Positions 8,023-16,801 of a DNA stretch of 64,000 bases are shown here, in pieces (position 1 is the first letter of the stretch; each line of letters begins with the position of its first letter). A model generated the notes under the pieces. That model did no database searches. It was not told where the DNA came from and worked only from the letters and a program-made list of their open reading frames with translations. This DNA comes from Novosphingobium sp. G106. GTDB lineage: Bacteria; Pseudomonadota; Alphaproteobacteria; Sphingomonadales; Sphingomonadaceae. Where the stretch lies: positions 2,418,001 through 2,482,000 of the forward strand of contig NZ_JAHOOZ010000001.1 of assembly GCF_019075875.1 (NCBI RefSeq), read 5' to 3'. Made by a program: the position numbers and the translations under genes.

Positions 8023-9072
8023 TCAGCCTCCGACCTTGTTGAGCCAGGTCGAGCGCTCGATCATGCCGTAGGCAGTCTGGCCATCCCAGGTGTACTTCGT
8101 GCCGCCCTGGTTGAGCGCGAAGCCTGCCAGTTCGCCCTCGCTGCCGACCTTGAAGGTGTTGAGGCAGCCGACACCCTCGATCCGCGTCGTGCCGAGTTCG
8201 GACGTCATTTCCAGCGAATTGTTCTGCCCGGTTGGCGACAGGTCGGTCAGCCAGGGGATCAGGGTGGCGGTGGCCGGATACCACTTGCCGTCCTGATAGA
8301 CGTAGCCTTCATTGTAGGTCGATCCGTCCTCAGCCGGCGGATAGGCGATATAGCCGAAGGCGCGGCCGTCGGGGAACACCGCAGCCTGCCAGCAGTGCCC
8401 GCGAAAGGCTTCCAAGGGGCGTACGGACTGGCGATGGATACGGTTGCCGACGGCGTTGAACTTGCGCTCCTTGCCGTCGATCCACAGCGTGCCTGTGCCG
8501 CGGAACAACTGCTCCATACGGTAGCCGAAGCCCATCAGGCCGGCGTCGGTCCGCTCGCGCTCGCTCATGCGTGCAAGGGCTTCGGGCGTATTGTCCTGAA
8601 CCCAGGCCGGCGCGACCATGGTGAGGTCGACTTCGTAGCGGAGCGATATGGTGCGCTCGCGATCGACCGTGTTCGCCGCGATATCGGCCGAAGTCGTGTC
8701 GATCGGCGTGCCTTCGTAGCGAACCTTCCAGCGCTTGTAGGGTTCGATGCATTCGAACTGGAGCCCGCCCGATCCCAGAATCGTCGCGCGCCCGTCGGAC
8801 CCGATCGGCGAATGGCTGACGCCGTCGAACCTGCTTTCGAACAGGGCCCGCCCGTCGGCGAAAGCGAAATTGCAGTCGTAGCGGTGGTTTTCCCAGACCG
8901 AGCCGATCGCCTCGAGCCCATTGCGCGGGAAAGCGAACTCGCCGTTCTCCTCATAGACCCAGACCGAGGCGCTCTCGCGCATGTTCGGGTCCTCGGGCTT
9001 TTCGGTGAGCATGTAGTCGTAGTGCTCGGCCAGACCGCCGCGCCATGCCGCTTCATCCATCTCGCTCTCCAT
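8023..9072 (-). CDS. Conserved protein of unknown function (paralogue 2; DUF7064/DUF7065-like)
   Basis: 349 aa from ATG 9072; ATG at 9060 (fifth codon), preceded by GGAG at a good distance, is an equal or better start. It is a tandem paralogue of 6964-8019, with collinear motifs over the whole length, so the pair arose by duplication. The spacing to the downstream paralogue is three bases. A strong terminator separates it from the TonB receptor upstream, so the pair has its own promoter in the short gap. No catalytic motif is recognised. Confidence 0.75.
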   Translation of the reverse strand: MESEMDEAAWRGGLAEHYDYMLTEKPEDPNMRESASVWVYEENGEFAFPRNGLEAIGSVWENHRYDCNFAFADGRALFESRFDGVSHSPIGSDGRATILGSGGLQFECIEPYKRWKVRYEGTPIDTTSADIAANTVDRERTISLRYEVDLTMVAPAWVQDNTPEALARMSERERTDAGLMGFGYRMEQLFRGTGTLWIDGKERKFNAVGNRIHRQSVRPLEAFRGHCWQAAVFPDGRAFGYIAYPPAEDGSTYNEGYVYQDGKWYPATATLIPWLTDLSPTGQNNSLEMTSELGTTRIEGVGCLNTFKVGSEGELAGFALNQGGTKYTWDGQTAYGMIERSTWLNKVGG

Positions 9073-9099
9073 GTTCCAATTCGCGTCGAATTATCACGC

Positions 9100-9134
9100 A
9101 AAAGGGCCGCGCAACCATGACGGTTGCGCGGCCC
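9100..9134 (-). terminator. Rho-independent terminator after the TonB-dependent receptor
   Basis: A perfect 13-bp stem (9104-9116 with 9122-9134) with a 5-nt loop is followed on the minus strand by TTTT. It lies 44 bp past the receptor stop and is one of the strongest terminators in the window. Confidence 0.85.
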
Positions 9135-9177
9135 CCTGCAAGCGCGATCTGGATCGCAGTGGCGATGCCGCCCGCTA

Positions 9178-11499
9178 TCAGAACTGGTAGCGCAGTTCGC
9201 CGCCCCACATCCGCGGCAGGCCGGGGTTGACGACGTTGGTGTTGCCACCGTTCGACGCCGCGTTGCCGCCCGACCAATACTTGCGGTTGCCGAGGTTGCG
9301 CACGAAGGCCGAGGCCGACAGCCCCGTCCCCATGATCTCCGACCAGGTCAGCCGCGCGTTGACCAGCACATAGCCGGGCAGCGTGGTGTTGGGGTTGATC
9401 GTGTCGCCAACGTTGGAGAAGTTCATCTTCTCCTGGCCATAGGCATCGCCGCGCAACGTCAGCTTGCCGGCATCGCCCAGGGGAACGCCGACTTCGCCAA
9501 ACAGCGTACCGCTCCACTTGGGCACGTCGGCGAAGGGGCCATAGCGGAACGTCGTGCCGCCGAAAGTGACCGCGTTGTCGGTGTAGCGGGCATTCGTATA
9601 GTTACCCGACGCGCCGAACTGTAGGTACTCGGTCGGCCGCACTGTGAAATCGAACTCGAAGCCGGTGATCTGCGCCTTGGGCACGTTGACCGTGCGCAGT
9701 GACACGCCGAGCGGCGTCAGCAGATAGGCCGAGCGCTGGATGTTCTTGACCCACTGGTTGAAGAAGTCGGCGTTGAACGTGACCGGAACGCCCAGACCGT
9801 TGCCCGCGTACTTGAGGCCGGCTTCGATATCGACCGTCGTCTCGGGCAGGAACAGGTTGCCGCCGTTCTCGGCCGTGACGTTGAGCGGGGTCACCGAATA
9901 GTTGTACCCGCCCGCACGCCAGGAACCGCGGTTGGCCACGTAGAGCATCAGTTCCGGGGTCACCTTGTAGTCGAGGCTGGCGGTCCAGCTCGGCTTGCTG
10001 GCCGAGGTCTTCTCGGTGCCGGGGAAGAACGGCAGGAAGGCCGAGCCGGGAAGCTGGAAGATCTCGGTTTTGTCGTGAGTCCAGCGGAAGCCGCCCGTCG
10101 CGCTGAGCTGATCGGTCAGCTTGAACGTGGCCTGGGCGAAGCCGGCGATCGATTCCGTCGTCCACTGCGCGGTATAGGCGAAGGGCGCTTCGAAGATCGG
10201 CTGGCCGAAGGTCAAGTTCGACACGACCTGGTCGCGCTGGTTCAGGTAATAGAAGCCGACCACGTAATCGAGCCGGCCATCGAACGCCTTGCCCTGGAGC
10301 TGGAGCTCGTCCGAGAACTGGCGCGTGTTGAGCGTGAAGCCCTTGGTCGGCGTGACCTTGACGCCGTTCGGGTTCACGACGCCCTGGGTCTCGAAGAAGT
10401 GATAGGGCGAACCGTCGTAGTCGTAGCCGTCGTCCGACTTGGCGAGGTTGTAGCCGAAGATGTTCTTGACGAGCATGTCATCGGCGACGTCGAACTCGGT
10501 CGTGTTGATGACGTAGGTGTCGCTCGCCTTGTGGTACGGCGGATAGCTCGACATACTGACCCACGGACCGACGCGGCGCTGCTCGGCGACCGCCGCGGTG
10601 AGGCCGCCCTGCCAGACCGCGGGATGCGTCTGCAGATAGGCGGTCAGGCCCGGGCTCGTCGCCGGGTTGAGCAAGCAGTAGGCGGTGGTGAAGTCCGCCG
10701 CCGAGACGCAGGGCTGCGAATTGACCGACCAGAGCTGGTACGGCGTGTTGGTGCCATCCTCGTCGGTGTACTGGAACACCGTGGTGTTGGTCAGCCCGGC
10801 CATCGGCGTCAGCTTGAGCGTGGCGCGGATCGACTTCTGGTCGAGGTCACCATACTTGTCGCTCGTGAAGTAGTCTTTGATGAAGGCGCCGCCACCGGTG
10901 TAGCTCCCGGCCACGCGCAGCGCGCCTATATCGCCGAGCGGCAGGTTGATCGCGCCCTGGACATTGCGCGCGTCATAGCTGCCGTAGCGACCCTGGATGT
11001 AGCCCTCGACCTTGTCGGTCGGCTTGGCGGTCGAATAGAGCACCGCGCCGCCCGTGGCGTTACGCCCGAACAGCGTACCCTGCGGGCCTTTGAGGACCTG
11101 AATGCCGCCCATGTCGTAGAAGGTCGACGCGCTGTGCGTGATGATCTGCACTTCATTGACGTAGGGCAGCACGCTCGGCGGCGAGTTGGTGAAGGTGTCG
11201 ACGCTCTGGCCGCGGATCGAATAGTTGAACGAGTGAACGCCGCCGTTCTGGCGGATGACCAGGCCGGGCACAGCCGCCTGCAGATCGTTCTCGTTGGTGA
11301 TCGCGCGCTTGTCGAGATCGGCGCCCGAGATCGCGGTGATCGCGATAGGAACCTTCGACAGGCTCTCCTCGCGGCGGCGGGCGGTGACGATGATTTCGTC
11401 CTTGCCTGCTCCCGCTTCGGCGGTGTCCTGGGCATAGGCCGCCGGCGCAAATGGCAGCACGACGCCGGCCAGCAAGCCAGCCACGATCAACTTCCTCAT
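9178..11499 (-). CDS. TonB-dependent outer-membrane receptor
   Basis: 773 aa. The signal peptide is about residues 1-23, cleaved after AAYA. A TonB-box-like DEIIVTARRREE follows, then the plug (LQAAVPGLVIRQNGG, QVLKGPQGTLFGRNATGGAV), then a ~600-residue beta-barrel ending in the classic C-terminal aromatic residue (RYQF). It would import a large or hydrophobic nutrient through the outer membrane using TonB energy. The sphingomonad style and the neighbouring P450, ferredoxin and Rieske genes suggest an organic substrate rather than iron. The start is set by AAGGAGGAAAAT directly before ATG 11499. It has its own promoter region and terminator. Confidence 0.93.
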   Translation of the reverse strand: MRKLIVAGLLAGVVLPFAPAAYAQDTAEAGAGKDEIIVTARRREESLSKVPIAITAISGADLDKRAITNENDLQAAVPGLVIRQNGGVHSFNYSIRGQSVDTFTNSPPSVLPYVNEVQIITHSASTFYDMGGIQVLKGPQGTLFGRNATGGAVLYSTAKPTDKVEGYIQGRYGSYDARNVQGAINLPLGDIGALRVAGSYTGGGAFIKDYFTSDKYGDLDQKSIRATLKLTPMAGLTNTTVFQYTDEDGTNTPYQLWSVNSQPCVSAADFTTAYCLLNPATSPGLTAYLQTHPAVWQGGLTAAVAEQRRVGPWVSMSSYPPYHKASDTYVINTTEFDVADDMLVKNIFGYNLAKSDDGYDYDGSPYHFFETQGVVNPNGVKVTPTKGFTLNTRQFSDELQLQGKAFDGRLDYVVGFYYLNQRDQVVSNLTFGQPIFEAPFAYTAQWTTESIAGFAQATFKLTDQLSATGGFRWTHDKTEIFQLPGSAFLPFFPGTEKTSASKPSWTASLDYKVTPELMLYVANRGSWRAGGYNYSVTPLNVTAENGGNLFLPETTVDIEAGLKYAGNGLGVPVTFNADFFNQWVKNIQRSAYLLTPLGVSLRTVNVPKAQITGFEFDFTVRPTEYLQFGASGNYTNARYTDNAVTFGGTTFRYGPFADVPKWSGTLFGEVGVPLGDAGKLTLRGDAYGQEKMNFSNVGDTINPNTTLPGYVLVNARLTWSEIMGTGLSASAFVRNLGNRKYWSGGNAASNGGNTNVVNPGLPRMWGGELRYQF

Positions 11500-11752
11500 A
11501 TTTTCCTCCTTGTTTTGCGTGCGAAGCGCAAAATCTTCTTTTTACGAAGCAGCGAGATTCTTTTTCTTATCGAGCAGCAAGGCGATGCTGCCCGGTACTC
11601 AGCGGTGCTCTTGATTCATTTGATCGCGGTCTACCACCCCAAATTCGACCGGCATGATAATTTTGACACGCAGCGCGGCATTCACGCAACACCTAGACGA
11701 GGAACCACCCCCCGTGGCCCTCGTCCGGTGACAATCTCAAATGCTTGTGCCC
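11500..11752 (-). promoter_or_regulatory. Promoter and leader region of the TonB-dependent receptor
   Basis: 253 bp between the P450 stop and the receptor start, with no ORF that looks real. It is AT-richer than its surroundings near 11500-11575 and ends with a near-perfect Shine-Dalgarno, AAGGAGG. A GACGAGG/CCTCGTC hairpin (11696-11725) with an inner CCAC/GTGG pairing lies just past the P450 stop and may weaken read-through, although it lacks a T-run. Confidence 0.5.
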
Positions 11753-13072
11753 TCAGCGCTTGCCGTAAGTGATCGGCAGCGATTCGATCGTGTGCGTGGC
11801 GACCGTGGGGAGATAGGTGATCTCGCTCTCGGGGATCGCCAGCTTGAGATCCTTCATCTGCCGCGCGACTTCCTGCGCCGCCAGCTTGATCTCCATGCGC
11901 GCCAGCGCCAAGCCGATGCAGCGGTGCGGGCCGCCGCCGAAGCCGACGTGGCGGCCCAGGTTCGGGCGGTCCATGTCGAACTTGCGCGGATCGGGGAACA
12001 CGGTCTCGTCGTCGTTGCCGCTGTCATAGACCAGCAGCATCTGCGCGCCCTTGGGGATCTTGGTGCCGTTGACCACGGTGTCCACGGTCGCGGCGCGCGA
12101 CAGGGCGCGGACCGGCGGCTCGTTGCGCAAATGCTCTTCGACGAAGCGGTTCATCCGGCGCTCGTCCTCGGCGACGCCCTGGAGCGTCTCCATCATGCCG
12201 GGCTTGGTGGCGAGCACATAGAACAGGTTGCCGATCGAGGTCGCGGTCGTGTCGTTGCCGGCGATGACCATCGCACGGATCAGCGACACGGCTTCCTCGA
12301 AAGTCAGCTTCTCGATCGTGCCGTCCTCGTTGGTGACCGAGGCATGGACGATGTCGGAGATCATGTCCTCGCGCGGTTCCTTTTCGCGCTCCTTCATCTT
12401 GCCGATCAGGTAATGCTGCAGTTCGGCGATCTTGGCGGCGTTGGCCAGCATCGTCTCGCGGCTCTGCATCGCACCGATCTGCGCGGTGACGGCCATCGAC
12501 CATTCGACGATCTTGGCTTCCATGCCGTGATCGAGGCCCATCTGCTCGACGATGACGCGGATCGTCAGCGGCTGAGAAATGTCCTTCACCGCGTCGCAAT
12601 GGCCCTTGTCGGCGAATTCAGCGATCAGGTCGCGGACGATCGCATGCAGGCGCGGCTCGAGCTCCTTGACGCGGTGCGCGGTGAAAGCGCGCTCCATCAG
12701 CTTGCGGATGCGCGTGTGGTACGGCGGGTCCGACATGATCGCGTCGGGGAAGTAGCCGCCGCCGTGCTCCTTCAGGTAGTTGCGGAACTCGTCGTGCATG
12801 CCGCGAGCCTGCTGCTCGTGATAGCCGTGCTGGACCGAGAAAGTGATCGGGTCCGACTGGACTGCCCAGATGTCCTCGTGCCGGGTGACCAGCCAGGTAT
12901 CGAGACCCTTATCGTAGTAGATCGGGTCGCCCTTGCGCATGGCGCGATAGAAGTCGCGCGGGTGGGCCTGGATATCGTAGCTCTTTAGCGAGCCGTTCTC
13001 GAGGAGGTTCTGCTCCTCGGCGGTGAGCGGCACCCGCTCCGATACCTGGGTGTCCGTCGTCTGCGATGCCAT
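11753..13072 (-). CDS. Cytochrome P450 (class I, bacterial)
   Basis: 439 aa, soluble. The I-helix oxygen-binding segment AGNDTT is near residue 270, an EEHLR (ExxR) pair is in the K helix, and the heme loop FGGGPHRCIG is at 378-387 with Cys near 385 as the thiolate ligand. It would hydroxylate a hydrophobic substrate using electrons from the ferredoxin gene directly upstream on the same strand. A ferredoxin reductase is not in the window. The length and heme loop resemble bacterial terpene- and sterol-hydroxylating P450s; the exact CYP family cannot be assigned by eye. Confidence 0.93.
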   Translation of the reverse strand: MASQTTDTQVSERVPLTAEEQNLLENGSLKSYDIQAHPRDFYRAMRKGDPIYYDKGLDTWLVTRHEDIWAVQSDPITFSVQHGYHEQQARGMHDEFRNYLKEHGGGYFPDAIMSDPPYHTRIRKLMERAFTAHRVKELEPRLHAIVRDLIAEFADKGHCDAVKDISQPLTIRVIVEQMGLDHGMEAKIVEWSMAVTAQIGAMQSRETMLANAAKIAELQHYLIGKMKEREKEPREDMISDIVHASVTNEDGTIEKLTFEEAVSLIRAMVIAGNDTTATSIGNLFYVLATKPGMMETLQGVAEDERRMNRFVEEHLRNEPPVRALSRAATVDTVVNGTKIPKGAQMLLVYDSGNDDETVFPDPRKFDMDRPNLGRHVGFGGGPHRCIGLALARMEIKLAAQEVARQMKDLKLAIPESEITYLPTVATHTIESLPITYGKR

Positions 13073-13113
13073 GGGCCTGTCCTACTCGCCAAAATTCAGT
13101 GTCGATACGCGTC

Positions 13114-13244
13114 GGGGCCGGGCACCGCGATCATTCCGATCGAAGTGCCGGCCCCGCAGGGTTCGCCATCATAATGAAATTTCGCGGGCCGTTAAGCCAT
13201 GCCCACCTTCGAAGCGCGGCTTGTCCCGGCAGGCAAGCCGGGAC
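13114..13244. repeat. Two GC-rich hairpins between ferredoxin and P450
   Basis: The first hairpin pairs GGGGCCGGGCAC (13114-13125) with GTGCCGGCCCC (13145-13155); an inner CGATC/GATCG pairing continues the stem. The second is a perfect 8-bp stem, GTCCCGGC/GCCGGGAC (13223-13230 with 13237-13244), 12 bp past the ferredoxin stop. They look like palindromic extragenic units and may tune the ferredoxin:P450 transcript ratio. Confidence 0.5.
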
Positions 13245-13256
13245 GCTGCTCGGTGC

Positions 13257-13592
13257 TCAATAGCTGGAGCTCGGCGCCACGGTGACTTCGATCCCGTCGA
13301 GATCGGGCTTCATCTTGATCTGGCAGCCGAGCCGGCTCGTCGGCTTCTGCACGTCCGAGACCATGTCGAGCATGGCGAATTCGATGTCGTCGGGCTCGCC
13401 GACCTTGGCGAACCACTCGTCGGTGACGTAGACGTGGCAGGTGGCGCAGGCGCAGCCGCCGCCGCAATCGCCCATGATGCCGGCAATATCGTTCTGCTTG
13501 CCCAGTTCCATCAGGCTGGTGCCTTCCTCGACGTTGTCGAACGTCGTGGTGACGCCGTTGACGTCGGTCATGGTGACTTTGAGATTACCCAT
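13257..13592 (-). CDS. 2Fe-2S ferredoxin, adrenodoxin type
   Basis: 111 aa from ATG 13592. The cluster ligands follow the pattern C-x5-C-x2-C (DCGGGCACATC) with the fourth cysteine in RLGCQI near the C-terminus, as in ferredoxins that serve class I P450s. It would shuttle electrons to the P450 encoded just downstream (184 bp gap). The upstream in-frame extension has no ferredoxin sequence, so the MGNLKV start is preferred. Confidence 0.9.
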   Translation of the reverse strand: MGNLKVTMTDVNGVTTTFDNVEEGTSLMELGKQNDIAGIMGDCGGGCACATCHVYVTDEWFAKVGEPDDIEFAMLDMVSDVQKPTSRLGCQIKMKPDLDGIEVTVAPSSSY

Positions 13593-13937
13593 GGTCGCTA
13601 CTATCTCCCTCGCTCCGCCATGCGGAATCGTTATCTCCCATGCCCAAGAACCCGGCGTGACGCAAAGGCTCTCGCAAGCGGCATCAGTTGACTGCCAAGG
13701 CACTCGCCCGGCCGCGCATGCTGACCAAATTCTTAGCATTCGATGCGGCCCTGTCAATTTCGATGCGGCCGCAGCGGGTGAGATATGCCGCAGGCTGTGC
13801 TGGCCAGCCGTCAAGGAAAACCGCTTCTGCCCTGCCAGTCATTTGGTCTAGACGGAACGCAGACTATCTCGTTTCCTGTACTGTCCAGCCGCAGTGCCCG
13901 CTCCAGGGCATCCAGCGGCGATATTGGGAGAATAGCC
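13593..13937. promoter_or_regulatory. Divergent promoter region, ferredoxin/P450 versus the large plus-strand cluster
   Basis: 345 bp without a supported gene. It contains a direct repeat, TTCGATGCGGCC at 13739-13750 and 13759-13770, with 20-bp spacing (about two helical turns), which could be tandem binding sites for a regulator acting on both sides. Promoter boxes cannot be placed reliably. Confidence 0.45.
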
Positions 13938-15224
13938 GTGGTCAGGACCCTGATCCGCAACGCCACGATCTTCGACGCGACGGGCGCCAAGCCCTTCACC
14001 GGCGATCTTCTGGTCGATGGCAATCGCATCGCCGCGGTCGGCGCATCGGCCGCGAACGCCGAAGCCGATACGGTGATCGACGCGACCGGCCTGTTCTGCA
14101 TGCCCGGCATGACCGAAGGCCACTGCCACCTTTCGTTCGAAGGCGTCACCGCCACCGAAAACCTGATCACGCCCAGCCCCGAGGAGCAGGTGTTCACCGC
14201 CGCGCGCGGCGCCAAGGCGCTAATCGAGATGGGCTTCACCAGCGCCTATGGCGCGTCGGAAGCCAAGCTGCGGCTCGGCGTCGCCGTGCGCAACGAGGTC
14301 AACGCCGGCCGCCTCCCCGGCCCGCGCATCCGCGCCGGCGGGCTCGAGCTCAGCGTCACCGGCGCGATGGGCGACGAGAGCAAGGAGCACAATCCGCGCA
14401 TCGGCCCCTCGACGATCATCGACGGCGTCGAGGAAATGCGCAAAGCGGTGCGCTTTCAGATCCGCGAAGGCATCGACAACATCAAGCTCGACGTCTCGGG
14501 CGACCCCTTCTACCCCTCGACCCCCGGCTCGTGCACGCCGATGACCTTCGAGGAGATCAAGGTCGCGGCGGACACCGCGCACGGCCTCGGCCGCAAGATC
14601 AATGCGCACACGCGCTCGGCCGAGGGCTCGAAACACTGCGTCCGCGCCGGCGTCGACGGGCTGTTCCACTGCGAATATTCCGACGAGGAAATGTTCGACC
14701 TGATGGAAGAGGCCAAAGACCGCATCTTCGTTTCGCCGACGGTCGGCCTGCTCCACCAGATCATGGTCGGCGATGCCGCCGCCTGCGGCCTCAGCCCCGA
14801 GGTCGGCGGCTATATGGGCATCGGCGAACTGCTGGAGAATTCGGCGAAGACGCACACCGAACTGCGCAAGCGTGGCATTCGCCACCTGATCGGCGGCGAC
14901 TATGGCTTCGGCTGGAGCCTCCAGGGCCAGCAGGCGGCCGACATCGCGCTGTTCATGAAATACTACGGCTACAGCGCCGCCGACGCGCTGATCTGCGCCA
15001 CCCGCAACGGCGGCCTGGCGATGATGGACGGCGGCGATCTCGGCACTCTGGAAGCCGGCAAGCTCGCCGATTTGATCCTGGTCAATGGCGATGTGCTCGC
15101 CGATGTCTCAATACTCACCGACCGCGAGCGCATCCTGCTCGTGATGAAGGACGGCCAGGTCCAGCGGACCTCGCCCGCCCTCAAGCAGTCCACCCCTTCC
15201 CCCGCGCTCGAAGCCGCGGAATAA
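13938..15224 (+). CDS. Amidohydrolase (imidazolonepropionase-like)
   Basis: 428 aa from GTG 13938, which follows TTGGGAGAA at normal distance. The fold is the metal-dependent amidohydrolase TIM barrel with a flanking beta-sandwich: IRNATIFDATG at the N-terminus, the metal motif GHCHL near residue 55, further histidines in INAHTR and LFHCEY, and the aspartate in IGGDYGFG. It would hydrolyse an amide, lactam or lactone. It is the first gene of the long plus-strand cluster and is followed 13 bp later by a Rieske oxygenase, so it may open a ring or remove a side group of the same substrate. Confidence 0.85.
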   Translation: MVRTLIRNATIFDATGAKPFTGDLLVDGNRIAAVGASAANAEADTVIDATGLFCMPGMTEGHCHLSFEGVTATENLITPSPEEQVFTAARGAKALIEMGFTSAYGASEAKLRLGVAVRNEVNAGRLPGPRIRAGGLELSVTGAMGDESKEHNPRIGPSTIIDGVEEMRKAVRFQIREGIDNIKLDVSGDPFYPSTPGSCTPMTFEEIKVAADTAHGLGRKINAHTRSAEGSKHCVRAGVDGLFHCEYSDEEMFDLMEEAKDRIFVSPTVGLLHQIMVGDAAACGLSPEVGGYMGIGELLENSAKTHTELRKRGIRHLIGGDYGFGWSLQGQQAADIALFMKYYGYSAADALICATRNGGLAMMDGGDLGTLEAGKLADLILVNGDVLADVSILTDRERILLVMKDGQVQRTSPALKQSTPSPALEAAE

Positions 15225-15237
15225 GCATCAGGAGCTG

Positions 15238-16677
15238 ATGAAAATGAACGTCGAAACCGGCACGTTGAAACCCGGAGAGGCGCGCTGCCCGGCCGAGACC
15301 ACGCAGGAAATCATCGCGCGCGACAAGGTCGCCGCGCCTGCCTGGGCCGCCAGCGAAAGCTACGAATACCTCGGCAGCGAGGACATCTCGAAAGATCGCT
15401 ACACGAGCGCCGCTTTCGCCCAGGGCGAATTCGACCGGCTGTGGACGCGCACCTGGCAGATGGCTTGCCGCGAGGAGCATATCCCCGACGTCGGCGACTA
15501 TTACGTCTATGACCTCGGCCCCTACAGCTTCGTCGTCACGCGCAGCGGCGAGGACGAGATTCAGGCCCATTTCAATTCGTGCCTGCACCGCGGCACCAAG
15601 CTCAAGCCCTCGGGCACCACGGGTTTCTCGAACAACCTCAAGTGCCCGTTCCATGGCTGGACCTGGAACCTCGACGGCAGCCTCAAGGAAATCCCCGAGA
15701 AGTGGGACTTCAGCCATACCCAGGGCAAGAAGATGTGCCTGCCCGAAGCCCGCGTCGAGCGGCTGGGCGGCTTCGTCTGGATCAACATGGATCCCGAAGC
15801 ACCGAGCCTGGCCGACTACCTGGGCAAGGAAGTCATGGCGCACATGAACGCCTGGAAGCTGGAAGACCGCTACATCTACCTGCACGTCCAGAAAAGCTAC
15901 CCGGCCAACTGGAAGCTGACGATGGAGGCCTTCATGGAGGCCTATCACGTTGGCGACACGCATCCGCAGGTCGCCCCGGCGAACGGCGACGTCAATTCGC
16001 AGTACGATGTCTACGACGAGCACGTCGACCGCTTCATCTCGACGCTCGGCGTGGTCAGCCCCAAGCTCTACGGCAAGTACAGCGAGCAGGATATCCTCGA
16101 GAACTTCACCCTGGGTGACAGCTCGTCGCTGGGCGGCAGCAAGCCGCGGCTCAAGGACGGCCAGCGCGCCCGCCAGGTCATGGCCGACATGTTCCGCGGC
16201 ATGTTCGAGAGCGCGACCAACACCGATCTCAGCCACGTTTCGGACACCGAGCTGCTCGACACCTACAGCTACACGTTCTTCCCGAACCTGTTCCTGTTCC
16301 CGGGCATCTCGCTGCCGATGATCTATCGCTTCCGGCCCGATGCTCGCGACCATCGCCGCACGATCTACGAAGTGATGTTCATGCGCCCGCGCCCCAAGGA
16401 CGGCTCGGTTCCCGAGACCGCCGAGGTCGAGATCCTCGAGGACCACCAGTCCTTCGCCGAGGCCAAGGGCATGGACCCCGGTTTCGGCGTGATCCTCGAT
16501 CAGGATACCGACAATCTCTACGCGCAGCAGGAGGGCCTCGAAGCCAGCGCCAAGCCGGGCATCACGCTGGGCGACTACCAGGAAATCCGCGTCCGCCACT
16601 TCGAACAGGCGGTCGACAAATACATGGCGATGGAGCCCAAGCTGCCAGACTGGACGAAACTCCAGCGCGACTGCTGA
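15238..16677 (+). CDS. Rieske non-heme iron oxygenase, large (alpha) subunit
   Basis: 479 aa from ATG 15238; ATG 15244 is better spaced from the AGGAG site. The Rieske cluster is seen as CLHRG and CPFHGW in the N-terminal third. The mononuclear iron site follows in EAYHVGDTHP (two histidines) with a C-terminal aspartate expected. Such enzymes hydroxylate aromatic or alicyclic rings or demethylate. No beta subunit, ferredoxin or reductase gene lies beside it; the ferredoxin at 13257 is of P450 type. It is therefore probably an alpha-only oxygenase. A hairpin follows at 16717. Confidence 0.9.
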   Translation: MKMNVETGTLKPGEARCPAETTQEIIARDKVAAPAWAASESYEYLGSEDISKDRYTSAAFAQGEFDRLWTRTWQMACREEHIPDVGDYYVYDLGPYSFVVTRSGEDEIQAHFNSCLHRGTKLKPSGTTGFSNNLKCPFHGWTWNLDGSLKEIPEKWDFSHTQGKKMCLPEARVERLGGFVWINMDPEAPSLADYLGKEVMAHMNAWKLEDRYIYLHVQKSYPANWKLTMEAFMEAYHVGDTHPQVAPANGDVNSQYDVYDEHVDRFISTLGVVSPKLYGKYSEQDILENFTLGDSSSLGGSKPRLKDGQRARQVMADMFRGMFESATNTDLSHVSDTELLDTYSYTFFPNLFLFPGISLPMIYRFRPDARDHRRTIYEVMFMRPRPKDGSVPETAEVEILEDHQSFAEAKGMDPGFGVILDQDTDNLYAQQEGLEASAKPGITLGDYQEIRVRHFEQAVDKYMAMEPKLPDWTKLQRDC

Positions 16678-16716
16678 TGGAAGGTGCCAATCGGCGTCCA
16701 TAGTCGATAGAACTGC

Positions 16717-16741
16717 GGGCGCGTCCGATACGGACGCGCCC
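16717..16741 (+). terminator. Strong hairpin after the Rieske oxygenase
   Basis: A perfect 10-bp stem, GGGCGCGTCC/GGACGCGCCC, with a 5-nt loop lies 40 bp past the stop and 60 bp before the next gene. Only a short GATTTA follows, so termination is likely to be partial. Confidence 0.5.
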
Positions 16742-16801
16742 GATTTACGCCAAGGATCACGACGTTGCGGCACAAGGCCGCTCGCGAATGGGAGAGAACT
16801 G

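Noticed and set aside
10075..11772. A 565-codon open frame opposite the TonB-dependent receptor
   Set aside because: Antisense shadow; the receptor reading has a signal peptide, plug and barrel end.
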